Notes: a model not told the origin generated them from the letters alone. DNA of 21,808 bases from Bacillota bacterium (GCA_023399455.1 JAEWPN010000076.1:1-21808); one strand, 5' to 3'; counted from the first letter of the stretch, positions 6,636-14,888 are shown. Made by a program: numbers and translations.

Positions 6636-8361
6636 TGTCTGTTCCTCCTTTCTGCTGTGATTCGTATACTTCTCTGTATATTGTACTGGTTTCCAGAAGT
6701 TCCTCGTGAGTGCCTGCTGCGCTGATACGGCCCTCCTCCATGACAATAATCTTATCCGCATCCTGAACAGAAGAGATCCGCTGTGCGACGATAATCTTGG
6801 TGGTATCGGGGATTTCCTCCGAAAAGGCCTTGCGGATAAGCGCATCCGTCTTTGTATCTACGGCGCTTGTGGAATCGTCTAAAATAAGAATTTTAGGTTT
6901 TTTAAGTAAAGCCCTCGCTATACAAAGGCGCTGCTTCTGCCCTCCGGATACATTACTGCCGCCCTGCTCGATCCAGGTGTTGTAGCCGTCCTGGAAGGTC
7001 CGGATGAATTCATCGGCCTGAGCCAATTTACAAACCCGCTCCATCTCATCATCCGTAGCGTCCTTTTTGCCCCATCGCAGATTGTCTTTGATAGTGCCGG
7101 AGAACAATACGTTTTTCTGCAATACCATCGCTACCTCTTCCCGAAGAGTGCGGATGTTATATTCACGAACGTCTGTGCCGCCCACTTTCAGACTGCCCTC
7201 CGTGACGTCATAGAGCCTCGGTATGAGCTGTGTCAAGGTAGACTTGCCGCTCCCTGTACCGCCGATGATACCAATAGTCTGGCCGCTCTCAATATCGATG
7301 CTCACATTGCGAAGGCAAAGTTTTCCTTCACGTCCCCGGTAGCTGAAGCTTACATTGTCGAAAGAAATTGAGCCGTCCGCTATTTCGGTCAAGTCATTTC
7401 CCCCGTTTTGCATGTCCGCAGTTTCACTTAGGACCTCCGATATCCTCTTGGCAGAGGCTTTGGACATAGTGACCATCACGAATACCATGGACAGAATCAT
7501 CAGACTCATGAGAATCTGAACCGCATAGGTCAGGAGGCTCATGAGCTGCCCGGTAGTGAATTCGCCGCTCACTATCATTTGTGCCCCCAGAAAGCAAAGA
7601 AGCAGCGTGCAGGCATACATGCAAAATTGCATGAGCGGGCTGTTGAAGGCGAGAATTTTTTCCGCCTTGACAAAGTTTTCATAAATTTCTCCGGAAGTGT
7701 GTTCAAATTTTTCTGTTTCCCGCTCCTCCCGCACATAACTTTTTACGACTCGAATACCTCTCAGATTTTCCTGGACTATGCCGTTCAACTTATCATATAA
7801 TTTGAAGACCCTTGCAAATATAGGCATAGCCTTGAGCATGATAATGGCTAATCCGATAACCAGCAAAGGAATGATGCCGACGAAGATGAGCGCCAGCTTC
7901 GTATTGATAGAAAAGACCATGACTACCGAAAAGATGATCATGAGCGGAGCTCTGGCGCAGATGCGGATAATCATCTGAAATGCGTTCTGCACGTTAGTTA
8001 CATCCGTAGTAAGTCTCGTAACCAGCCCGCTGGTAGAGAACTTATCGATATTGGTGAAGGAAAAATCCTGAATCTTGTGATACATATCCTTCCTCAGGTT
8101 CTTTGCAAAGCCCGCCGAAGCATTGGCTGCGAAATGCCCGGATAAGAATCCGCAGCAGAGTGAGACAATGCACATCAGCACGAGTATCAGACCGGTCTTA
8201 GCAATCGTATTCATATTGCCTCCGGTAATTCCGTTGTCGATAATATTTGCCATGAGCAGTGGAATGATAATGTCCATTACCACCTCTAATGCCACGAAGA
8301 GCGGGGTGAGAATAGTATCCCTTTTATACTGCCCGATACATTTGATCCATTTCTTTACCAT
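6622..8361 (-). CDS. ABC multidrug-type exporter half-transporter with degenerate catalytic site
   Basis: This 579-residue partner has six membrane helices (about 15-310) and an ATPase domain with an intact Walker A GGTGSGKS (about 367-374) and signature VSGGQ (471-475). The residue after Walker B is Asp496 instead of Glu, and the switch His is replaced by Gln527 (VAQRISS). Both changes are the hallmark of the degenerate site in heterodimeric exporters such as BmrCD, LmrCD or TM287/288. One site then hydrolyses ATP and the other mainly binds it. The gene follows marR by 56 nt and overlaps the next exporter gene by 14 nt, forming a three-gene leftward operon. AAAGG lies 12 nt before the ATG. 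Confidence 0.93.
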   Translation of the reverse strand: MVKKWIKCIGQYKRDTILTPLFVALEVVMDIIIPLLMANIIDNGITGGNMNTIAKTGLILVLMCIVSLCCGFLSGHFAANASAGFAKNLRKDMYHKIQDFSFTNIDKFSTSGLVTRLTTDVTNVQNAFQMIIRICARAPLMIIFSVVMVFSINTKLALIFVGIIPLLVIGLAIIMLKAMPIFARVFKLYDKLNGIVQENLRGIRVVKSYVREERETEKFEHTSGEIYENFVKAEKILAFNSPLMQFCMYACTLLLCFLGAQMIVSGEFTTGQLMSLLTYAVQILMSLMILSMVFVMVTMSKASAKRISEVLSETADMQNGGNDLTEIADGSISFDNVSFSYRGREGKLCLRNVSIDIESGQTIGIIGGTGSGKSTLTQLIPRLYDVTEGSLKVGGTDVREYNIRTLREEVAMVLQKNVLFSGTIKDNLRWGKKDATDDEMERVCKLAQADEFIRTFQDGYNTWIEQGGSNVSGGQKQRLCIARALLKKPKILILDDSTSAVDTKTDALIRKAFSEEIPDTTKIIVAQRISSVQDADKIIVMEEGRISAAGTHEELLETSTIYREVYESQQKGGTDNGAA

Positions 8362-8409
8362 AAAATACCTATGCCTTTCTCATATTTACTCATACAATAT
8401 CAACTGAAT

Positions 8410-8423
8410 ATTACATATTACAT
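8410..8423. repeat. Tandem ATTACAT repeat at the marR 3' end
   Basis: Two head-to-tail copies of ATTACAT (8410-8416 and 8417-8423) overlap the marR stop codon. The same heptamer is the arm of the palindrome in the marR promoter (8885-8910), so this may be a second regulator-binding site ahead of the exporter genes. Chance is possible in A+T-rich DNA. Confidence 0.4.
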
Positions 8424-8855
8424 TGCGTTATCCGATATTTTCTTGAGCGTCGCATAGAACTGCTCCATTTCTTTATCGGAGATACCGCGCGTTAAGAGCA
8501 CTTGGAGTTTCTCCATATTGGCTTTGGCAACTTTATTCAGCTCCTTCGCCCTGTCTGACATGATAATTTTCTTCAGACGTGTATCCCCGGAGTCATTTTC
8601 CCGGATAATAAAGCCTTCTTTTTCCAAAAGCTTCAGCATACCGCTGGCTGTAGACCGGCGGATATTGAATTCCGCTTCGATATCCTTCTGATAAACGTCC
8701 GTCTTGCTGCTTTGCTCCGCCAGGAAGCCGAGAATACCATACTGCATTCCTGTCAGATTCGCATCGTTCTCGAGAATGGCCGTCCGCTCAAAATACCTCC
8801 TGATTTGGTTGTTTAAGGATTTTATGCGAAAAGCCAGAGGTTGATCGTTCGTCAT
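8418..8855 (-). CDS. MarR-family transcriptional regulator of the exporter operon
   Basis: The 145-residue protein has the MarR winged-helix layout. Dimerisation helices lie at both ends. The recognition region is YQKDIEAEFNIRRSTASGMLKLLEKEGFIIRE, and the wing carries NDSGDTRLKKIIMSDRA, matching the family's D-x-R-x-K wing. MarR proteins usually repress drug-efflux operons and release DNA on binding a phenolic or lipophilic ligand. It is the first gene of the marR - ABC - ABC operon. GGAGG lies 10 nt before its ATG, and its promoter carries a palindrome over the -10, indicating autorepression. The specific ligand is unknown. Confidence 0.92.
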   Translation of the reverse strand: MTNDQPLAFRIKSLNNQIRRYFERTAILENDANLTGMQYGILGFLAEQSSKTDVYQKDIEAEFNIRRSTASGMLKLLEKEGFIIRENDSGDTRLKKIIMSDRAKELNKVAKANMEKLQVLLTRGISDKEMEQFYATLKKISDNAM

Positions 8856-8884
8856 AATTTGTTAGCCTCCTTACTGTTAGGTTC

Positions 8885-8910
8885 ATTACATATATTACTT
8901 CGCATGTAAT
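8885..8910. promoter_or_regulatory. Probable MarR operator
   Basis: ATTACAT (8885-8891) and ATGTAAT (8904-8910) form an interrupted palindrome with a 12-nt spacer. A second, inner pairing (ATTAC/GTAAT) overlaps it. The palindrome covers the -10 of the marR promoter, so bound repressor would exclude RNA polymerase. Confidence 0.65.
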
Positions 8911-8920
8911 CTGCTGTCAA
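8892..8920 (-). promoter_or_regulatory. marR-exporter operon promoter
   Basis: On the minus strand TTGACA (8915-8920) and TAATAT (8892-8897) are 17 bp apart, close to the vegetative consensus. The transcript would start near 8885 and reach the marR ATG after about 30 nt. Confidence 0.8.
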
Positions 8921-9006
8921 TGGGGCATATTCTTTGTTTATAATAATTTATAATTTTTTTATATCTTTTGTCTGAATTATTGAAAAATTACCGATAAAAT
9001 AAAAAG

Positions 9007-9035
9007 TTGTTACCCAATAATTTAACTGCTATAAT
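9007..9035 (+). promoter_or_regulatory. Promoter of the two-component / pseudo-ATPase operon
   Basis: TTGTTA (9007-9012) and TATAAT (9030-9035) are 17 bp apart, and the -10 is extended (TGCTATAAT, 9027-9035). The message would begin near 9042, leaving a short leader with AAAGGAGGG before the ATG at 9072. The upstream 70 bp is very A+T-rich and could act as an UP element. Confidence 0.75.
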
Positions 9036-9071
9036 AATAAATATTTACTGTTAAAGGAGGGTAATTCTAAG

Positions 9072-10682
9072 ATGAAGGTTATTATTGCCGATGACGAGGA
9101 TAAAATCTGCCAGTTAATTTATAAGCTAGTGGACTGGGATCAATTGGATATGCAGGTACAGGCTATTGTACATAACGGGATAGAGGCCTTGGAAGCAATT
9201 CAGAAATACCATCCGGACATAGTGATAACGGACATCCGTATGCCGGGCTACGATGGCCTTGAGATGATCGGAAGGGCCAAAGAAATATGCGGGGATATGG
9301 ATATTATTATTATCAGCGGATACCGCCACTTCGAATATGCCCAGAATGCCATACGCTACGGTGTGAAGGACTATTTGCTCAAGCCGATTAAGAAGACGGA
9401 GCTTACGGATACGCTTACGAGAATAAGGACGGAATATTTGGAGAAGAAGGAGAGGCTTTCCACCGAAGAGCAGAACCGCATAACGGTAAAGAACAGTGTG
9501 GACAAGCTCAGGTCCGCTTTTTTTACAGAAGTTTTATTCCGAAAAGAAAAAAGGAAAGAAGAGATAACCATTGAGGTTATTAATGAAGAATATCATTATA
9601 AATTTAAACAAGGCTGTTTTCAAGTCATCTTAATAAAAATAGACGGAATTGACAGCTCCTTTCAAAGCAATATCACCTATATTCAGGATAAAGTACTGCA
9701 ATCGGTAAACAAGCGCCTTGCTGGCGAATGCTATGAAAAAGAATGTGTATTTGACGGGAATATGTGCTATGCGGTCCTCAACTTCAGCAATGAAAGCAAG
9801 CGCTCCATCCGTAAAACACTGAAATCGATTTTAGACGAGCTGCTTTTGCAAAAAGATATTTTGGAGAACCTTAGGATTACGTTGGGGGCGGGAATTGTTG
9901 AAAAGGATATAGCCGGCTTCATCGTTTCTCTAAAGACGGCATCATGGGCAATCGAGCAGAGACTTATCCTCGGTATAAATAAAGTGATCGAGGGAGAAAA
10001 CATATCCTTGAATGAAGTGGCTGACAGCAAGCTCTTTTATGACTTTAATAAACAGATGACGGATTCTCTGGAAAAGCTAAGTGAGGCATCACTTGTAAAT
10101 ACACTCCGTTATTTGCAGACTTCCTTAAAAAATAAAGAGAACGTTACGGGACACGAAATCATTCAGATGTCGAAGGAAGCGATGAACCTATATTTGTTTA
10201 CCATGAGGCAGAACAAGTTCGCAGTAAAGGAAGCAGAAAGTTTCTTTGAAAAATTCGGAACGGATATCGAGAACATAGGAACTGCGGAGGAGGTTTTTTC
10301 TTACTTGACCCGGGTTATAGTAATGTCTTTTCGAAAAGCAGTGGCAGAGAAGCAACAGGAAGACAATAAGCCTATCCGGGATGCGAAGCAATATATGAAG
10401 GAGCATTTTAAAGAAGCGGTATCTTTGGAAATTGTTAGTGATTTTGTCGGATTTAATGCAACCTATTTCAGCTCACTGTTCAAAAAGGAAACGGGTAAGA
10501 CCTTCTCTGAATATTTGACGGAGATAAGAATGGAAAAGGCAAAAGAGCTATTGAAGGACACCAATCTCAGCGTCGCCGTTATATGCACCGAAGTGGGCTA
10601 CAGCGACAATAAGCATTTTACGAAAGGCTTTGCCAAGTATACGAATCTAAAGCCCAATGAATATAGAAAAATATATTCGTAA
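9072..10682 (+). CDS. YesN-like response regulator (receiver plus AraC-type DNA-binding domain)
   Basis: This 536-residue regulator starts with a receiver domain of about 120 residues: acidic pocket Asp7-Asp8, phospho-acceptor Asp54 (VITDIRMPG) and Lys104 (LLKP). A middle region of about 300 residues follows, with no motif I recognise. The last ~100 residues are an AraC-type double helix-turn-helix (VSLEIVSDFVGFNATYFSSLFKKETGK and SVAVICTEVGYSDNKHFTKGF). YesN-type regulators typically activate sugar uptake and catabolism genes. It is the first gene of the operon and is followed by its cognate kinase 25 nt later. Likely targets are the sugar ABC genes from 13377 onward and perhaps its own operon; the sequence does not prove this. 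AAAGGAGGG precedes the ATG by about 10 nt. Confidence 0.93.
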   Translation: MKVIIADDEDKICQLIYKLVDWDQLDMQVQAIVHNGIEALEAIQKYHPDIVITDIRMPGYDGLEMIGRAKEICGDMDIIIISGYRHFEYAQNAIRYGVKDYLLKPIKKTELTDTLTRIRTEYLEKKERLSTEEQNRITVKNSVDKLRSAFFTEVLFRKEKRKEEITIEVINEEYHYKFKQGCFQVILIKIDGIDSSFQSNITYIQDKVLQSVNKRLAGECYEKECVFDGNMCYAVLNFSNESKRSIRKTLKSILDELLLQKDILENLRITLGAGIVEKDIAGFIVSLKTASWAIEQRLILGINKVIEGENISLNEVADSKLFYDFNKQMTDSLEKLSEASLVNTLRYLQTSLKNKENVTGHEIIQMSKEAMNLYLFTMRQNKFAVKEAESFFEKFGTDIENIGTAEEVFSYLTRVIVMSFRKAVAEKQQEDNKPIRDAKQYMKEHFKEAVSLEIVSDFVGFNATYFSSLFKKETGKTFSEYLTEIRMEKAKELLKDTNLSVAVICTEVGYSDNKHFTKGFAKYTNLKPNEYRKIYS

Positions 10683-10707
10683 GTATTGGAGGGGCATGGG
10701 TGTTATT

Positions 10708-11730
10708 ATGAATAGAGATAAGCGGTATCTTATTGGGAATGTAAAGCTATGGCTTCTGCTGGTATTTTTGCTCCAGATATTTTTGCTGGGCACACTGCTG
10801 GCAGCTGCGCTCCACGCGGACAGCTTTAAGCTGGTGTTCGTCATCGGGCTAATTGCTGAAGCGCTTATTCTGTATGCAGGTTACATATTGGTGTACCGAA
10901 AATATAAGCAAATCGATAGAATAATTAAGCTCTATACGGAAGGCTATCTGGTAGATAATCTGTTGGAGCAGAATATAAATGTCAGTCCAAACGTTAATAA
11001 AGCGCTGCATATGCTCGGAGAAGGCTTGAACCGGACGGAGATTTTAAACATCTCCAAGAAACAGGCGCAGTATCTTGCACTTCAGAATCAGATCAACCCG
11101 CATTTTTTATATAATACGCTTGAGAGCATACGAAGTGAAGCTCTGTGCAGCGGAATGGATGGAGTCGCATCCATGACGGAAGCCCTGGCTACCTTTTTCC
11201 GCTATACCATATCCAATGTGGATAAGCTGGTGACCCTGGAAGATGAATTGTCGAACATAGAGAATTATTACATTATCCAGCAGTACCGATTTGGGGATAA
11301 ATTAAGCCTCAGCATAGAATACGATGATGACGTGGACGATTTATCCGCCTTGAACCTTTTCCTGCCCAAGCTGGTATTGCAGCCGATTGTTGAGAATTCG
11401 ATATACCACGGAATAGAGCCCAAAATAGGGAAGGGCAATTTAAAAGTCCGCGTCGACCGCACATATGACCGATTGATTATCCGCATATCGGATGATGGAA
11501 TGGGGATACCGGAAGAACTTTTAGAGGAGCTGAACAACAAATTGCTTACCAATTCCATGGAAGACGTTATGGAGCCCAAAAGGGAAAAACGGGGCGGAAT
11601 CGCTATCATCAATGTTAATAACCGAATCAAGCTTCTATTCGGAGAGGAATACGGAGTATATATTTACAGCACGAAGGACGTGGGAACGGATGTGGAAATT
11701 ACGCTGCCGGTAATTACAGAGCAGGGATAA
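10708..11730 (+). CDS. YesM-like histidine kinase with almost no extracellular sensor region
   Basis: As started here the kinase has 340 residues. Two hydrophobic helices (about 14-35 and 42-63) are joined by only about six residues (HADSFK), so there is no periplasmic ligand domain. The cytoplasmic part has the His_kinase-family box QNQINPHFLYNTLE with phospho-His132. The ATPase motifs are N box QPIVENSIYHG, G1 ISDDGMGIP and G2 GGIAIINVNNRIKLLFG. I chose ATG 10708, with GGAGGGG at 10688-10694 about 13 nt away. ATG 10696 is too close to that site, and starts further upstream overlap the regulator gene. The lack of a sensor implies that the signal comes through its membrane helices or linker from a partner. 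Candidates are the pseudo-ATPase encoded next and the sugar transporter. Confidence 0.92.
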   Translation: MNRDKRYLIGNVKLWLLLVFLLQIFLLGTLLAAALHADSFKLVFVIGLIAEALILYAGYILVYRKYKQIDRIIKLYTEGYLVDNLLEQNINVSPNVNKALHMLGEGLNRTEILNISKKQAQYLALQNQINPHFLYNTLESIRSEALCSGMDGVASMTEALATFFRYTISNVDKLVTLEDELSNIENYYIIQQYRFGDKLSLSIEYDDDVDDLSALNLFLPKLVLQPIVENSIYHGIEPKIGKGNLKVRVDRTYDRLIIRISDDGMGIPEELLEELNNKLLTNSMEDVMEPKREKRGGIAIINVNNRIKLLFGEEYGVYIYSTKDVGTDVEITLPVITEQG

Positions 11731-11776
11731 AGCGTCCGTTTGCATACTGCAGATCGCGGGAAGGGCATGAGTATCG

Positions 11777-13225
11777 GTGAAAAAAGAAATTTTGCGAATG
11801 GAGAATGTCATTACCGAAGGAAATGATATGACCAATCTGGATAACTTCAATTTGCATATTTTTCAAGGAGAAATCTTTGGACTTATAGGAATCAACGAGC
11901 ACGGAAAGGATAGGCTTGTACAGCTGATATGTAAAAATATCCCGATTAAATTCGGCAGGATTTATTTTTCGGGCCATCAGGTCAACAGCTATCATCATAG
12001 GGAAGAAATCCAGAACAAAGTATATTTATTAGGACAAAACAGCAGGCTGGTGGATAACCTTACTGTGACAGATAATATCTTTGTACTCAGGAAGGGATTT
12101 AAGAAATATTGCATAAACAAAAGAGTTCTTGCCAACCAACTGGTTTTTCTTCTGCAGGATATGGAGGTAAATATCGATCCAAGAGCGATTTGCATGGAGC
12201 TTTCGGAGTATGAGAGGTGCGTTGTCGAGGTATTGAAGGCTATTATCCAAGGAACCAGGCTGATCATGGTGGATGATATCAGCAATGTTCTGAGTACGAA
12301 GGATCTGGATAATTTCAAAAAACTGCTGATTAAGGCCGCTCATAAGGGGTATACGGTTCTATACTTCGGTAACCATCACGAGGAAGTTTTCCCCTTCTGT
12401 AACAGAGCGGCATTTATGAAGGACGGCAAGGTCATAAAGGTATTCGATAAGAAAGATATGAAGGACGAAAATGTGATTCCTTATACTATTTCGTTCGAGG
12501 ACAAGGATAAGAAGACTTCTGAAGAAAACGGCAGTGCAATTTATTTCCACGATATCACTACGGAAGACTTACATAATCTGACGTTTAGTATGCGACCGGG
12601 AGAATGCGTGGTACTGTACGACAAAAGTAAAAGATCCCAGCAGGATCTTATCTCCTGTCTGAGCGGGGAAAAAGAACTGGAAGCCGGTTTCATAGAGATA
12701 AGCGGAGAAATGATAGATAAGAAGAACCTCAGAAAGAAGGGGAAGGTCAATTTCGGTATTATTGAAGGCCAGGCTATCGAAACCATGCTGTTTTATGATA
12801 TGAGCTACATAGATAATCTGAGCTTTCTGCTGGATTTTAAAACTCCCCATGTAAGAATAACAGAGAATGTTAAGAAGAGTATTCAAAGAGAATATTATAA
12901 AGAATTGGGAGAAGAAGTATATGTGGCGGATATCAGGACTCTGGATAAGAAATCTCTTTATAATATCGTTTATTACCGGATCCATTTATTGAATCCCAAG
13001 GTAGTTTTCATCGTTCAGCCGTTTTCTAACGCGGATATGTACGTTCGAAGACATATTATTCACCTGATAAGAACTCTTAAGAGGAAAGGAATCGCCGTTA
13101 TCATCTTAGCCGTTACGATTTCGGATTCTTTATTCGTAGCGGACAAGCTGCTGCTGTTAGAGGATGGAACGATAACGCAGGAGTACCTGCCGGACGCCTT
13201 CGGCAGTATTGAAATAAGCATATAA
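11777..13225 (+). CDS. Catalytically degenerate RbsA/MglA-like tandem ABC protein (pseudo-ATPase)
   Basis: The 482-residue protein follows the two-ATPase-domain plan of monosaccharide ABC ATPases but has lost the chemistry. In domain 1 the Walker A is GINEHGKD (no Ser/Thr after Lys), the signature LSGGQ is LSEYE, the Walker B Glu is Asp (MVDDISN), and the switch His aligns with Asn (FGNHH). In domain 2 the Walker A position reads YDKSKRSQ, the signature LDKKS, Walker B FIVQPFSNAD (Asp and Glu gone), and the switch region AVTISDS. The frame is full length with no stop or shift, so it is maintained and not decayed. The start is GTG 11777, with AAGGG 11 nt upstream. It lies 46 nt after the kinase gene and ends the operon at a terminator, with the intact ATPase, permease and binding protein next. 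A signalling or scaffold role linking transporter and kinase is inferred. Residual nucleotide binding in domain 1 is possible. Confidence 0.8.
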   Translation: MKKEILRMENVITEGNDMTNLDNFNLHIFQGEIFGLIGINEHGKDRLVQLICKNIPIKFGRIYFSGHQVNSYHHREEIQNKVYLLGQNSRLVDNLTVTDNIFVLRKGFKKYCINKRVLANQLVFLLQDMEVNIDPRAICMELSEYERCVVEVLKAIIQGTRLIMVDDISNVLSTKDLDNFKKLLIKAAHKGYTVLYFGNHHEEVFPFCNRAAFMKDGKVIKVFDKKDMKDENVIPYTISFEDKDKKTSEENGSAIYFHDITTEDLHNLTFSMRPGECVVLYDKSKRSQQDLISCLSGEKELEAGFIEISGEMIDKKNLRKKGKVNFGIIEGQAIETMLFYDMSYIDNLSFLLDFKTPHVRITENVKKSIQREYYKELGEEVYVADIRTLDKKSLYNIVYYRIHLLNPKVVFIVQPFSNADMYVRRHIIHLIRTLKRKGIAVIILAVTISDSLFVADKLLLLEDGTITQEYLPDAFGSIEISI

Positions 13226-13257
13226 AAACCAAAAGGATGCCCCCCTTATTCCAAAGA

Positions 13258-13300
13258 AACACCCCTACAATCAATCTGTAGCGGGTGTTATACTTTTTTT
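13258..13300 (+). terminator. Intrinsic terminator of the two-component operon
   Basis: AACACCCCTACA (13258-13269) pairs with TGTAGCGGGTGTT (13277-13289) with one bulged base and a 7-nt loop. A run of seven T follows (13294-13300). It separates the regulatory operon from the transporter operon. Confidence 0.85.
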
Positions 13301-13351
13301 ATGCAATAGGAAAGCGATCCTGTTACATAAAAAGTAGTGAGGCAAATACGA

Positions 13352-13357
13352 TATAGT
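13352..13357 (+). promoter_or_regulatory. -10 element of the sugar transporter operon, no clear -35
   Basis: TATAGT lies 20 bp before the transporter ATPase start. The position 17 bp upstream (13329-13334) is A-rich and unlike TTGACA. The 50 bp between terminator and -10 could hold an activator site, as expected if the YesN-like regulator drives these genes. No repeat there is clear enough to call. Confidence 0.4.
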
Positions 13358-13376
13358 AAAATGAAAGGTGAATGGA

Positions 13377-14888
13377 ATGGGAGAATATATCGTTGAAGTA
13401 AGCGGAGTAAGTAAAGGCTTTCCGGGTGTATTAGCTTTGGATAATGTAAACTTCAACTTGAAGGCCGGCGAAGTTCTTGCACTGCTGGGTGAAAACGGGG
13501 CCGGTAAATCTACTCTTATGAAGATCCTGAGCGGCATCTATGAAAAGGATTCGGGAACGATTAAGATTTTTGGAGAAGAAGTGCACGATATGTCTCCTAA
13601 AAAGGCACAGGAGCTGGGAGTCGCGATCATACATCAGGAGCTAAATATGTGTTCCCACCTAACGGTAGCGGAAAATATTTTTCTGGGCAGAGAAAAAATA
13701 AAATCGGGTATTCTCTCAGACAAGGAGATGGAAAAGCAGGCCAAAAGTATATTGGATAAGCTGAATATGGATATTTCTCCTGATACTATTGTAGGAGACC
13801 TTGCAGTATCGAAGCAGCAGATGGTGGAGATAGCAAAGGCGCTTTCCACAAACGCTAAGATACTGATAATGGACGAACCGACCAGCGCCCTTACGTCGAA
13901 GGAGATTGACGATTTGTTCCGTATCATAAGGCAATTGAAGGCGGAAGGCTGTGCGATCGTATATATTTCTCACAGACTTGAGGAGCTGCAGCATATCGTG
14001 GATAGGGTTACCATTCTCAGGGACGGCCAGTACATAACGAGTATGGACTATGCGGATACGGATCTCGAAGAAATAATATCCAATATGGTAGGCCGTGAAA
14101 TTAAAGAAAAGTTTCCAAGAGTTTCATGTAAAAAGGGAAAAAAGATATTTGAGGTAAAAAACCTTAATGCGGGCAAAATGGTGCGGGACGTAAGTTTTGA
14201 ACTGTACGAAGGGGAAATCGTAGGAATTGCAGGTCTGATGGGTGCCGGACGAACGGAGACCACGAGAGCGATTTTCGGGGTGGATGCAAAAGAATCGGGA
14301 GAGATTATATTAGATGGCAAGTCTATCACGATAAATAGGCCCATGGATGCGATTAAAGCGGGTATCGTTCTTGCACCGGAAGACAGAAAAAAGGATGGAT
14401 TATGCACTAAGCTGAGCATAAAGGAGAACATTGCCCTTCCGAATCTTGATATTATATGCGATAAATTGGGGATAGTGAACCGGAAGAAAGAAAAAGCCAT
14501 GACACAAAAGGCGGTAAGCGACCTGAGAATAAAGACTCCCAATATGGAAGTAAATGCGGGAAGCCTTTCGGGAGGTAATCAGCAGAAGGTAGTGGTAGGC
14601 AAATGGCTTGCAAGAAATTCCCGGGTAGTTATTTTCGATGAACCCACAAGAGGAATCGATGTTGCCGCAAAGGTCGAAATTTACAATCTAATGAATGAAT
14701 TGAAAAAGCAAGGGATCGGAGTGTTGTTCGTATCCTCAGAAATGCCTGAAGTTATGGGGATTTCAGATAAAATTATCGTAATGTGCGACGGTAAGATAAC
14801 TGGAGAAATGATTACGGAAGAAGCAACCCAAGACGCTATCCTGAAATATGCAACCAGCTTTGAAAAAAAGGTTGCGGCAGAAGCATAA
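13377..14888 (+). CDS. Monosaccharide ABC importer, tandem ATPase subunit (RbsA/MglA/XylG family)
   Basis: The 503-residue tandem ATPase is intact. Domain 1 has Walker A GENGAGKST (38-46), signature-like region VSKQQMVEIAKAL, Walker B ILIMDEPTSAL and switch YISHR. Domain 2 has GLMGAGRT (286-293; Arg for Lys is normal for this family), LSGGNQQK (from 397) and VVIFDEPTRGID. It sits on the cytoplasmic face and powers uptake through the permease encoded next. I chose ATG 13377 because AAAGG ends 8 nt before it; GTG 13368 falls within that site. It begins the ATPase - permease - binding-protein operon. The neighbouring lyxose-isomerase-type gene suggests a pentose or hexose aldose substrate, but ATPase sequence alone cannot tell. 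Contrast with the degenerate paralogue just upstream. Confidence 0.95.
   Translation: MGEYIVEVSGVSKGFPGVLALDNVNFNLKAGEVLALLGENGAGKSTLMKILSGIYEKDSGTIKIFGEEVHDMSPKKAQELGVAIIHQELNMCSHLTVAENIFLGREKIKSGILSDKEMEKQAKSILDKLNMDISPDTIVGDLAVSKQQMVEIAKALSTNAKILIMDEPTSALTSKEIDDLFRIIRQLKAEGCAIVYISHRLEELQHIVDRVTILRDGQYITSMDYADTDLEEIISNMVGREIKEKFPRVSCKKGKKIFEVKNLNAGKMVRDVSFELYEGEIVGIAGLMGAGRTETTRAIFGVDAKESGEIILDGKSITINRPMDAIKAGIVLAPEDRKKDGLCTKLSIKENIALPNLDIICDKLGIVNRKKEKAMTQKAVSDLRIKTPNMEVNAGSLSGGNQQKVVVGKWLARNSRVVIFDEPTRGIDVAAKVEIYNLMNELKKQGIGVLFVSSEMPEVMGISDKIIVMCDGKITGEMITEEATQDAILKYATSFEKKVAAEA

Noticed and set aside
4731..6845. A longer version of the second exporter gene starting near 6845
   Set aside because: The extra ~70 residues lie over the coding region of the partner subunit, do not resemble an exporter N-terminus, and ATG 6635 has a strong ribosome binding site.
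10657..10707. Earlier kinase starts at 10657 or 10696
   Set aside because: 10657 lies inside the regulator gene without a ribosome binding site, and 10696 is only 1-3 nt from the GGAGG site; 10708 fits better, though its spacing is long.
11777..13225. The degenerate ABC gene as a pseudogene
   Set aside because: It is open over 482 codons with its own ribosome binding site, operon position and terminator, and only catalytic motifs are lost while the overall layout is kept.
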